15,040 bases of DNA, taken from positions 1-15,040 of the forward strand of contig BNUY01000072.1 of assembly GCA_025997715.1 (NCBI GenBank). Reading direction: 5' to 3'. A program made the position numbers and the translations under genes. This DNA comes from Spirochaetia bacterium. GTDB taxonomy: Bacteria; Spirochaetota; Spirochaetia; Treponematales; Breznakiellaceae. Position 1 is the first letter of the stretch; each line of letters begins with the position of its first letter. Positions 1-6,721 of the stretch are shown here, one piece after another. The notes beneath the pieces were generated by a model. The model ran no database searches and had not been told where the DNA came from. It worked only from the letters and a program-made list of their open reading frames with translations.

Positions 1-87
1 GGCATTGCTGTCCTCCCGTTTCTCCGGCAATTTTGCCGCCGTCTCTTCCAGGCCCTTTATCAGCCCCTTCAGTATTCCCCGTCCCAT
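1..87 (-). CDS. Possible 5' end of an unidentified gene, cut by the window edge
   Basis: An open frame of 29 codons starts with ATG at 87 and runs off the left edge. It reads MGRGILKGLIKGLEE and continues with a charged, helix-like stretch. A TGA stop lies two codons upstream in the same frame, so ATG 87 is the only ATG start possible. No good ribosome binding site is seen at the right distance. An alternative ATG at 92 in another frame has an AGGA-like stretch upstream but gives a Gly/Asp-rich, less protein-like reading. The residues do not allow a family call. It would be divergent from the secreted-protein gene at 307. Confidence 0.25.
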   Translation of the reverse strand, partial: MGRGILKGLIKGLEETAAKLPEKREDSNA

Positions 88-257
88 CCCTCATTTTAGC
101 TTGTCTTTTCCTAATTTGGAATTCCTGCACTGTCAAGGCCCCAGGTACAGCGTATAAACACCAAACCGAATGTCGGCGCTACTATCGCCATTCCCGCAAA
201 AGGCCGCTCCCCGTTTGTTAAGTGCCATAAAATCTGAATTGTTTTGGTTAAAAATAC
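88..257. other. Intergenic stretch, no gene seen
   Basis: No convincing coding frame is seen here on either strand. The only item noted is the left copy of a 15-base direct repeat at 197-211. Base composition becomes AT-rich from about 215 onward, leading into the AT-rich gene at 307. Confidence 0.4.
197..211. repeat. 15-base direct repeat, left copy
   Basis: The 15-mer CAAAAGGCCGCTCCC occurs here and again at 1102-1116, just past the ispG stop. Both copies are preceded by ATCGCC, directly at the right copy and with an extra few bases at the left copy. Together they bracket the AT-rich gene and the inverted repeat. It could be a target-site or recombination footprint, or two copies of a dispersed extragenic repeat. 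Confidence 0.6.
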
Positions 258-286
258 TTACATTAAGTAACTATTTATGGTATACA
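258..286 (+). promoter_or_regulatory. Candidate sigma-70 promoter for the secreted-protein gene
   Basis: TTACAT at 258-263 and TATACA at 281-286 are separated by 17 bases and lie upstream of the gene starting at 307. The predicted transcript would begin only a few bases before the GAGAGG ribosome binding site, which makes the leader very short. This is a weak, pattern-only call. Other AT-rich hexamers in the same stretch could serve instead. Confidence 0.3.
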
Positions 287-306
287 TCAAAAGTGAGAGG
301 ATAAAA

Positions 307-921
307 ATGAAAAAGAAAGGCGCTTTGGTTTTACTTTTTGCAATTTTTATTGCAGGAGGGGTTTTTGCACAGGACAAGGCAGCTAAGCCTCATAAACATG
401 AAGCATTTGACATGCTGCTGGGGGTGGGAATGGGACTTGATCTAGGGGGTGTGTTGGAAGACGATGAAATGAGTTTACGGTTAGATATCAATGTAGGTGT
501 ACATTATGATTTTTATGTTTTCCCTTGGCTTTCTGCAAGCACCGGATTAATGTTTGGTCCATCGATATTAGCACCCCTAGGTGATAGTAATGCCGGCATA
601 AATGGCGGAGTTTATATGACTATACCGCTTTCTGTGCATTCCAATATTCCGTATGTTGAATGGCTTTATGTGGGTATTGGCGCAGGATTTAATATTCCTA
701 TTACTACTTCAGGGGAGCGTGGTATAGATACGAAATATTATACAAGTCTGCCTATTGATATTGGTTTTGACTTTGCAAAGACCGAAAAAAGAGCCGGTGG
801 GCGCTTGATTTTGAAGATCATTCCCAATTTTCATACGTACGATAGGGTTGACCTCAAAACCATTATGACTTACGGGTTAATGTGGCAGTTTTGTAACTGG
901 AAGATTTTTTCAAGGAAATGA
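307..921 (+). CDS. Secreted, probable outer-membrane beta-barrel protein, AT-rich
   Basis: The protein has 204 residues. ATG 307 is preferred over the upstream ATG at 277 because GAGAGG at 295-300 sits 6 bases ahead of it and because the protein then begins with a classic signal peptide. That peptide is Lys-rich at residues 2-4, has a hydrophobic core at 5-19, and is probably cleaved after VFA at 21. The mature part is rich in Gly, aromatic and alternating polar/hydrophobic stretches, such as DINVGVHYDFYVFPWLSAS, as in small outer-membrane barrels. There is no lipobox. The gene is visibly richer in A and T than its neighbours (for example, many AAA, TTT and ATT codons), which hints at transfer. 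It stands alone on the plus strand and converges with ispG. Its function is unknown; a barrel fold is inferred from the sequence pattern only. Confidence 0.75.
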   Translation: MKKKGALVLLFAIFIAGGVFAQDKAAKPHKHEAFDMLLGVGMGLDLGGVLEDDEMSLRLDINVGVHYDFYVFPWLSASTGLMFGPSILAPLGDSNAGINGGVYMTIPLSVHSNIPYVEWLYVGIGAGFNIPITTSGERGIDTKYYTSLPIDIGFDFAKTEKRAGGRLILKIIPNFHTYDRVDLKTIMTYGLMWQFCNWKIFSRK

Positions 922-946
922 AAGTCGTGGTATCAGCGCCAAAGCC

Positions 947-1081
947 GGGTGGAAGGGTGCGTGTCGGGCGCTCATGCGGTTGGGGGAATCCACTCCGGGA
1001 GCCCGGCCCCAGGGGGCCCGAATAGGTCTCCCTACGCGGGGAAACCCAAATGCATTCGACCCGCCACGCACCCTTCCACCC
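947..1081. repeat. Long imperfect inverted repeat between convergent genes
   Basis: The left arm at 947-968 and the right arm at 1060-1081 are reverse complements over 22 bases with one mismatch. They share the perfect 17-base core GGGTGGAAGGGTGCGTG. The 91-base interior is GC-rich and contains smaller near-palindromes around 995-1020 (CCGGGAGCCCGG type). It fills the gap between the plus-strand gene ending at 921 and ispG ending at 1119. It may act as a two-way terminator or be a small non-autonomous mobile or REP-like element. There is no T-run typical of an intrinsic terminator after either arm. Confidence 0.7.
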
Positions 1082-1101
1082 GCTGCGCCGTCATATATCG
1101 C

Positions 1102-1116
1102 CAAAAGGCCGCTCCC
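1102..1116. repeat. 15-base direct repeat, right copy
   Basis: This is an exact match to CAAAAGGCCGCTCCC at 197-211. It lies 2 bases beyond the ispG stop codon, on the far side of the inverted repeat. Confidence 0.6.
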
Positions 1117-1118
1117 TG

Positions 1119-2234
1119 CTACCGGTTTTCCCGGCATATTTTTTCCAACTCTTCCCGGAAGGCCCCATCCGCTTCCGCCGCGTCGATGGTCCGTATCACC
1201 TCGCCATGCCGGAACAGCAACACCTTGTTCCCCGCCCCGGTTATCCCCAGGTCGGCGTGCCGGGCCTCCCCGGGCCCGTTCACCACACACCCCATGATCG
1301 CAATAGTGACATCCTTATCCAGGGCATACAGGGTATCCAGCCAGCGGCCTGTAAATCCATGGGTGTCAAAGCCGTTCCTGCCGCAGCGGGGGCATGACAC
1401 GATGGTAACCCCCCGCTTAAGCGCCCCCTGCCGCTCCCTGGCCCGTTCCGAAGTTTCCGTCGCCGTGTTCAGTATCTCCCTGCCGGCAATCACCTCGTTT
1501 TCCATGGTATCCGACAGGGAGACCCGGATGGTGTCCCCAATCCCCTCCCCCAGCAGGGCAAGAAGCGCCGCCGTATTCCGCACCACCCCGGCGATAAGCG
1601 GCCCCGCCTCGGTAACCCCAAGGTGGAGGGGCGCATCGGTACGTTCCGCAAGGAGCCGGTTCGCCCGGATGGTGTCAGTCACCGAAGAGGCTTTCATGGA
1701 TACCAGGCAGTCGGTAAAATCAAAGTCCCTAAATATAGCCAGTTCCCGTTCCGCCGCCTCAACCAAGGCTTCCACCCTAGTCAGTTCCCCCGCGTCAATG
1801 CGGGCGGCAAGGTCCCGGGGCAAACTCCCGGCATTGACCCCAATCCTGATGGGTATCCCCTTGGCGGTGGAAGCGGACAGGACCTTCTCCACCCGATCCC
1901 GCCCACCGATATTGCCGGGGTTAATGCGTATCTTTGCTATGGGGTAATCAAGACAACGGAGGGCGATTTTGTAATCAAAGTGAATGTCCGCCACCAGGGG
2001 CATGGAAACCATGGCGGCAAGCCTGCCGAGAACCTCGGCGGCCTCCAGGTCCGGCACGGCAAAACGGAGCAGCCCGCAGCCCATGGCCTGCAAGCGCCCT
2101 ATCCGTTCCCGAATCTTTGCCCCGGCGGACCCCTCAAGGTCGTCAAAGGAGAGGCGATCCTTCCACATGGTCTGGATAACCACGGGATGGCTCCCCCCCC
2201 ACAAAGACGGGCCTGACATGATCAAACCCGCCAA
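1119..2234 (-). CDS. ispG: 4-hydroxy-3-methylbut-2-en-1-yl diphosphate synthase (IspG/GcpE), N-terminus probably frame-split
   Basis: IspG is the [4Fe-4S] enzyme of the MEP isoprenoid pathway that turns methylerythritol cyclodiphosphate into HMBPP in the cytoplasm. The frame gives 371 residues from a TTG at 2234. Visible family motifs are VIQTM near the start, VADIHFDYKIAL, RINPGNIG, RIGVNAGS and LHLGVTEAG. The cluster ligands are C281 and C284 (CPRCGR), C316 (GCVVNGPGEA) and E323. The first 14 residues do not look like IspG. The expected start is instead found in another frame from GTG 2250 (VKIVRIGGFDHVRPVFVGG), which joins the main frame if the 8-G run at 2193-2200 had 7. Neither start has a good ribosome binding site. 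GTG 2250 lies 14 bases after the atpK stop, so coupling to atpK is plausible. Other in-frame starts are ATG 2219 or later. The gene identity is certain, the start is not. Confidence 0.93.
   Translation of the reverse strand: MAGLIMSGPSLWGGSHPVVIQTMWKDRLSFDDLEGSAGAKIRERIGRLQAMGCGLLRFAVPDLEAAEVLGRLAAMVSMPLVADIHFDYKIALRCLDYPIAKIRINPGNIGGRDRVEKVLSASTAKGIPIRIGVNAGSLPRDLAARIDAGELTRVEALVEAAERELAIFRDFDFTDCLVSMKASSVTDTIRANRLLAERTDAPLHLGVTEAGPLIAGVVRNTAALLALLGEGIGDTIRVSLSDTMENEVIAGREILNTATETSERARERQGALKRGVTIVSCPRCGRNGFDTHGFTGRWLDTLYALDKDVTIAIMGCVVNGPGEARHADLGITGAGNKVLLFRHGEVIRTIDAAEADGAFREELEKICRENR
2193..2200 (-). repeat. 8-G homopolymer tract at the ispG N-terminal frame break
   Basis: On the coding strand GTCTTTGT is followed by eight G and then AGCCATCCC. 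With seven G the reading VFVGGSHPVVIQTM would be continuous from GTG 2250. With eight G it is broken, and the main frame must start at TTG 2234 or further in. It may be a real slippage site or a sequencing/assembly length error. Confidence 0.8.
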
Positions 2235-2264
2235 TCCTGACGATCTTCACCGTAAAGGGGAGGG

Positions 2265-2705
2265 TTAGGCGGCGCTTGCTATCAGGATAGCGAACACCAT
2301 CACGAACAGGGCGACGGTTTCGCAGAGACCTACAACCAGCATGTAGTTACCAAAGCCCTGACCGGTTTCACCGAAGGCGTCGCAGGCGGCGGCGGAACAT
2401 TTGCCCTGGGCAATCGCGGAACCGCCAATCGCTATCCCGGCGAACACGCCGATACCCAAGATCAGCCAGCCCTCAAGGCCGGTGGCGCCCCTGAGAACAT
2501 TCATCAGAATAAACCCGTAAATAGTCTGGGTCAGGGGAGCGCCCGCAAAGGCCACCAGGGTCATAGGAGCGGGCTTGTTCTGCACAAAGCACTTTTTCCA
2601 GGCTCCGATGGCCGCCAGCCCCGCAATACCGGCCCCAAAGACGGACCCCAGGGCAGCGAACCCCAAACACGCGCTAATTCCAACCAACGTAAATGTACCA
2701 ATCAT
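2265..2705 (-). CDS. atpK: V-type ATPase proteolipid subunit K (c-ring)
   Basis: This 146-residue protein forms the membrane rotor ring that carries the coupling ion. It shows two repeated hairpins, hence four membrane segments at about 5-35, 48-72, 80-105 and 120-145. The ion-binding carboxylate is E129 in the last helix (GLCETVALF). The second helix has T59-Q60 (PLTQTIYGF) instead of a second acid, and Q100 lies in the third helix (AIAQGK). In the Na+-coupled Enterococcus hirae K subunit the ion is held by T64, Q65, Q110 and E139, so Na+ coupling is plausible by alignment, though not shown. A strong ribosome binding site, AAGGAG, lies 6 bases before ATG 2705. The gene follows atpI after an 18-base gap and precedes ispG. 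Confidence 0.95.
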   Translation of the reverse strand: MIGTFTLVGISACLGFAALGSVFGAGIAGLAAIGAWKKCFVQNKPAPMTLVAFAGAPLTQTIYGFILMNVLRGATGLEGWLILGIGVFAGIAIGGSAIAQGKCSAAACDAFGETGQGFGNYMLVVGLCETVALFVMVFAILIASAA

Positions 2706-2723
2706 ACCAGGCTCCTTAAAAAA

Positions 2724-4676
2724 TTATTTCTTGTCTTGTTCTTTTGTTTTACGCGCAAAAGGCGCATATGAATAACCGGACCATTCCAATCCCAGGTGGC
2801 CGGCGTATTCCAATAAGTTAAGGCGGACTCCGTGAACCACCACTGAAAGTACGTTCATCATCATGTTGAGTCCGTGGCCAAAGACGAGGATCAGGACCCC
2901 CGCGGTAAAGCGCAGGGCCAAACCCGGTATTCCCAGGCCCATGTTGTTAAAGCTTTCCGCGATGGCCGCCCCGGCAAGCCCAACCGCAAAGAGCCGGATA
3001 TAACTGATGATATCCGCAAAGCTCGAAACGGCGCTCAGGAAGGTGGACAGGAAGTCGGCGAGACCCTTGCCGATGTTGGCAAAGAAATTGCCCCCCGTCT
3101 GCTTGACAAAGATAAAGTACAGCCCCAGCCCGCCGCCGATGAGGGGCACGACAAATGGGGGCAGGGGAACAACCTTCCCGATAAAGGGGAGGGTAACCGC
3201 ATCACCCAGGAGCATGAAGAGCACCAGGAAGTAGAGCCCCGCCATCATGCAGAGCCAGCCGAACTGGGCCACAGCAGTAAGGGATGGCAGGGCCTTCTTG
3301 ATGTTCTTCAAATGGGCATAGGCAAGGTGGATGATCCCTATGGAGAAACAGAGGAACTGTATATTAGCCTGCACCTGCTTGGAACTGTTCAGGGCCGAGT
3401 CAAAGGGCGGGATGACCAGCGCCCGGAGGAATCCCGGCAGCTTATCCTGGGGCATGGCGAACCAGGACCCGTTGATGGTGCCCCAGGCGATGGTACAGCC
3501 GGAGAGCAGGGTTAAAAGCCAAACCGCATCGGGTACCTTGCCGCTTTTCTTCTTAGAACTAATCCCCAGGATAATCGCGATGACCAAGAGCAGGGACCCA
3601 TAGGCGGCGTCCCCGAATATCATGGCAAAGAACAGGGCAAAGAACAACAAGTAGGAAAAGCTGATATCATATTCACGGTAGCCCGGCAGGGTGCCCAGGA
3701 AATCGAACAGGGGCTTGATGATCCGGGCAAAGGGGTTGTTCTTTAACAGGGTCGGGGGGTTATCGGTGTCCTCCGGCTCGTCGATCAGCAGGGCCCAGCT
3801 GTTTTCCACGGCCCCTCGTTTAACCACCCCCGCAAGGTCTGCGGGAACAAAGCCGGTAAGATAGGTAATGGCCAATGCGCCCGGTACTTCTTCGTCATCT
3901 ATGCCCTGCATATTAACCCGGGCGCTCTCGAATTCAATCGCCTCAAGGGTTTCCGTCTGCTTCTTCTTAATGGCGCCGGTCTGTGTAACCAGCGCGGTAA
4001 GCTGCTTTTCAATATTCCCCAGGGTCCACTGCTTTTCCTTAATCCCCCGCTTGATATCCGCAACAGACCTGGCAGGCAGGGCAAAGGGGATTTCACCGGG
4101 GAGGGCCCCGCCAAAGGCAAGGCAGTACACCAGGGTTTTCCCCTTGGATAGGACCAATACCGGGGAGGATTCTCCCAAACTTTCGTAGCTTTTCCGGGTA
4201 AGTTCATAGGGGATAAGGGTCACCCCCGCCTCTTTCAGGGCTTCAAAATCCGCAGGGTTAAAGTCCCCCCATTTTTCGACGCGGTTCAGTTCCTTTATAT
4301 CCTGGGCAAGCTGTTCCTGGATACCTTTCCGGTCATCCACCAGGGCCAGCGCCCGATCCGCCGGATCCTGGGGGAAACCATCGGTCACCACCGCCTCGGC
4401 GTTATAGGAATCATCCCCTTCAACCGTGTCGGTTTTGCGCCGCTTATGTGCTACCCCAGCCTCCGTCGCCTGAACGGCGGCAATCGCTTCGTAGTTCCGC
4501 AAAATGCCCAGGGCGGCTTCGATACGGCCTTTCTGTTCCAGTAGTTTGGAGAGGGTTTCCGAAACGCCGTTATGGCTTTCCAGGTGTAGCACCCCCAGTT
4601 CCCGGAGCCTTTCCAGGGACGTTTCCCGGTACTTTTCCATAACCACCAGGGAAACTTTTTTCATCGGTACGATCAT
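2724..4676 (-). CDS. atpI: V-type ATPase subunit I (a-type stator and ion channel subunit)
   Basis: The 650-residue protein is of the usual size for the bacterial a/I subunit. Residues 1 to about 325 form a soluble, helical, charged half that links to the peripheral stalks. From about 330 onward come seven or eight membrane segments (for example, SYLLFFALFFAMIFGDAAYG). The essential ion-pathway arginine is R561 in SYIRLFAVGLAG, matching the invariant Arg of the family. ATG 4676 overlaps the atpD stop as ATGA, supporting translational coupling and this start. A second in-frame Met lies four codons further in (MKKVSLVV) and is a possible alternative. Near the N-terminus, residues 62-100 include a polar linker of little family similarity. 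Identity is certain. Confidence 0.96.
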   Translation of the reverse strand: MIVPMKKVSLVVMEKYRETSLERLRELGVLHLESHNGVSETLSKLLEQKGRIEAALGILRNYEAIAAVQATEAGVAHKRRKTDTVEGDDSYNAEAVVTDGFPQDPADRALALVDDRKGIQEQLAQDIKELNRVEKWGDFNPADFEALKEAGVTLIPYELTRKSYESLGESSPVLVLSKGKTLVYCLAFGGALPGEIPFALPARSVADIKRGIKEKQWTLGNIEKQLTALVTQTGAIKKKQTETLEAIEFESARVNMQGIDDEEVPGALAITYLTGFVPADLAGVVKRGAVENSWALLIDEPEDTDNPPTLLKNNPFARIIKPLFDFLGTLPGYREYDISFSYLLFFALFFAMIFGDAAYGSLLLVIAIILGISSKKKSGKVPDAVWLLTLLSGCTIAWGTINGSWFAMPQDKLPGFLRALVIPPFDSALNSSKQVQANIQFLCFSIGIIHLAYAHLKNIKKALPSLTAVAQFGWLCMMAGLYFLVLFMLLGDAVTLPFIGKVVPLPPFVVPLIGGGLGLYFIFVKQTGGNFFANIGKGLADFLSTFLSAVSSFADIISYIRLFAVGLAGAAIAESFNNMGLGIPGLALRFTAGVLILVFGHGLNMMMNVLSVVVHGVRLNLLEYAGHLGLEWSGYSYAPFARKTKEQDKK

Positions 4677-5275
4677 TGCGCGGCCCTCTCCATTCCCCGT
4701 TTAGCTATCTTGCCCCGGACCACCGCAGCGGTCTGCTGGTCCCCAAGGTACACCCCGATCTTCTTTATGTTTCCCTTGGTCTCGGGGATCTTTATCTTTT
4801 CAAACAGGTTCACCCGCTGGGTGGTAACCCGCAGTTCGTGATCCAGAAGCTTGCGCTGTTCCTCCAGCACCAGGGCTTCCAAATCCAGAAGTATCACCTG
4901 CTTCATCTTTTCCGCCGCCAGGTCAAGCCAGAGGGGCTTCCGGACCAGATCGTAGGGGGCGAGTACAAAGTCCGCGCCCTCGAAAATGGGTATGTTCACC
5001 CCGGCGATGTTTCCCTGGGAGGTTCTGATACCGGTAACCTTCAAAATATCCGGGGTAAAGACGCCGGTTTCGCTAAAGACGCCGACCCAGGTCTTGAAGG
5101 TCTCATCCAGGATATTCTTTTGCTCCATCAGTTCCTTAATCCGGAGTTCGGTGGTACGGATTTCCATTTGAAGCTGCTGCTTCTTCAGCATCAGGGTCGG
5201 CAAATACCGCTTGTACATCTTCAAGGAGTCTTTTTGTTTTTTAAGCTCATTCTTTGTCAGCTTGATCTTTGCCAT
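4673..5275 (-). CDS. atpD: V-type ATPase subunit D (central rotor stalk)
   Basis: This 200-residue protein is the long coiled-coil rotor shaft inside the A3B3 head, equivalent to gamma in F-type enzymes. The N-terminal helix (LTKNELKKQKDSLKMYKRY, residues 6-24) and the C-terminal helix region (TTQRVNLFEKIKIPETKGNI, residues about 153-172) carry the family signatures. In between lies the globular insert at roughly 60-130. GGTAGG lies upstream of ATG 5275 as a modest ribosome binding site. The stop codon overlaps the atpI start by four bases. Between this gene and atpB lies a 138-base gap with a hairpin element, the only wide gap in the operon. Confidence 0.95.
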   Translation of the reverse strand: MAKIKLTKNELKKQKDSLKMYKRYLPTLMLKKQQLQMEIRTTELRIKELMEQKNILDETFKTWVGVFSETGVFTPDILKVTGIRTSQGNIAGVNIPIFEGADFVLAPYDLVRKPLWLDLAAEKMKQVILLDLEALVLEEQRKLLDHELRVTTQRVNLFEKIKIPETKGNIKKIGVYLGDQQTAAVVRGKIAKRGMERAAQ

Positions 5276-5292
5276 ATATCAAAACCTACCAT

Positions 5293-5408
5293 ATGAGGAA
5301 TGAAGAATTTGGTCCGCGAATGACGCGAATGAACGCGAATAAGAAAGGGAGTAAGTAATAATTCGCGGACATTCGCGTTTATTCGCGGACAAATTCCTCT
5401 CTTTCATT
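5293..5408. repeat. Hairpin-forming repeat element between atpB and atpD
   Basis: The left side at about 5298-5340 and the right side at about 5359-5408 form an imperfect inverted repeat around an A/G-rich loop at about 5341-5358. Within each arm a roughly 10-base unit of type GTCCGCGAAT or GAACGCGAAT is repeated three times, so the element is both tandem and palindromic. Flanking GAATTT/AAATTC and AATGAA/TTTCATT pair as well. It is non-coding and fills most of the atpB-atpD gap. It is likely a dispersed extragenic palindrome or MITE-like element. It could stabilise the upstream A-B message or reduce read-through into D-I-K, but that is inference. Confidence 0.75.
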
Positions 5409-5413
5409 ACTAG

Positions 5414-6712
5414 TTAGTCCTTCTTAGGCCAGAACTTGGTGATAAGTTCCGTCCGCAGTCCCGTTTCTTCGGGGCTGAAACAATCCGCCAGGATTTCCCA
5501 GCCCAGGTCCAGAGCCCCTTCCAGGGGGATATTGACCGTAAGGTCCATCATCTTCTTCTCGAACAGTTCCCCGTACTTGAGGAGCTTGTCGTCCCAGGCC
5601 GTCATGATGAATCCCATGGCCTTCTTTTCCAGGGTATCCTTGAAATTGGAATAGAGCTTGATCATGCCGTCCATCAGGGCCCGGTGGTCCGGCCTGGTCT
5701 TGCCGTTGACCTGCTGCTTGAGCCGGGAGAGGGAGCCGAAGGGTTCGATACGGCCATTTTTGAGGTAGTACTGGCCTTCGGTGATGTACCCCGTGTTGTC
5801 CGGCACCGGGTGGGTAACGTCATCGCCGGGCATGGTGGTGACCCCCAGGATGGTGATGGAACCGGCGTCTGAAAAGTCAACCGCCTTTTCATAGCGGCTG
5901 GCAAGCTGGCTGTATAAGTCGCCGGGGTAGCCGCGGTTGGACGGGACTTGCTCCTGGATGATGGAGATTTCCTTCATGGCGTCCGCGAAGTTGGTCATGT
6001 CCGTGAGGAGGACCAGCACGTCCTTGCCCTGGAGGGCGAACTGTTCCGCCACCGCCAGGGACATGTCGGGGATCATCAGGCATTCTACGGTGGGGTCAGA
6101 GGCGGTGTGGACAAACATCACCGTGCGGGAAATGGCGCCCCCCTCTTCCAGGGTGTCCTTGAAGAAGAGGTAGTCGTCGTATTTCAGGCCCATGCCCCCC
6201 AGGATGATGACGTCAACCTCGGCTTGCATTGCTATGCGGGCCAGGAGGTCGTTGTAGGGTTCGCCGGAGACCGAGAAGATGGGCAGCTTCTGGGACACCA
6301 CCAGGGTGTTGAAGAGGTCGATCATGGGGATACCGGTACGGATCATGTTCCGGGGGATGATACGGTTGGCGGGGTTAACCGAGGGCCCGCCGATGGGGAT
6401 GGGGTTGTCGTGGAGGGCGGGGCCGTTGTCACGGGGGTTCCCGGAGCCGTTGAAGACCCGGCCCATGAGGTTCTCCGAAAAGGATACCTGCATCTGCCGG
6501 CCCAGGAAGCGGACGGTATCGCCGGTGGAAATACCCCGGCCCCCGGCAAATACCTGGAGGGAAACCAGGTCCCCGTTCAGGCGGTTCACTTCGGCAAGGG
6601 AAGTACCGAATACGGTGTCCACCTCGGCAAGGTCGCCGTAACGGATACCCTCGGCCTTCACCGTGATAACGCTTCCGGTAATGGATTCTATCTTACTATA
6701 TACCTTGTTCAT
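5414..6712 (-). CDS. atpB: V-type ATPase subunit B (non-catalytic head subunit)
   Basis: The 432-residue protein forms the A3B3 head with subunit A. It starts with a beta-barrel domain (residues 1-70). The nucleotide-binding fold follows, in which the P-loop is replaced by SVSGEPYN at 147-154, as normal for subunit B, which does not hydrolyse ATP. Family signatures are [12 protein letters not shown] at 239-250 and [19 protein letters not shown] at 259-277. ATG 6712 is 9 bases after the atpA stop, and the ribosome binding site (GGACGGAG) overlaps that stop codon, so A and B are tightly coupled. This suits their equal 3:3 stoichiometry. There is no sign of damage. Confidence 0.97.
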   Translation of the reverse strand: MNKVYSKIESITGSVITVKAEGIRYGDLAEVDTVFGTSLAEVNRLNGDLVSLQVFAGGRGISTGDTVRFLGRQMQVSFSENLMGRVFNGSGNPRDNGPALHDNPIPIGGPSVNPANRIIPRNMIRTGIPMIDLFNTLVVSQKLPIFSVSGEPYNDLLARIAMQAEVDVIILGGMGLKYDDYLFFKDTLEEGGAISRTVMFVHTASDPTVECLMIPDMSLAVAEQFALQGKDVLVLLTDMTNFADAMKEISIIQEQVPSNRGYPGDLYSQLASRYEKAVDFSDAGSITILGVTTMPGDDVTHPVPDNTGYITEGQYYLKNGRIEPFGSLSRLKQQVNGKTRPDHRALMDGMIKLYSNFKDTLEKKAMGFIMTAWDDKLLKYGELFEKKMMDLTVNIPLEGALDLGWEILADCFSPEETGLRTELITKFWPKKD

Positions 6713-6721
6713 GGCTCCGTC

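Noticed and set aside
147..154. Missing P-loop in AtpB considered as gene decay (numbers are residues of AtpB)
   Set aside because: Loss of the P-loop is normal in V-type B subunits; the rest of the protein is intact.
33..221. Plus-strand 62-codon frame
   Set aside because: No binding site, no motif and low-complexity Pro/Ser reading; it crosses the direct repeat.
277..306. Earlier ATG for the secreted protein at 307
   Set aside because: It would put ten extra residues before a normal signal peptide and has no ribosome binding site, unlike ATG 307.
949..1947. Plus-strand open frame of 332 codons opposite ispG
   Set aside because: It lies antisense to the well supported ispG. Its reading is Ser/Arg/Pro-rich with no motif, as expected from the complementary strand of a GC-rich gene.
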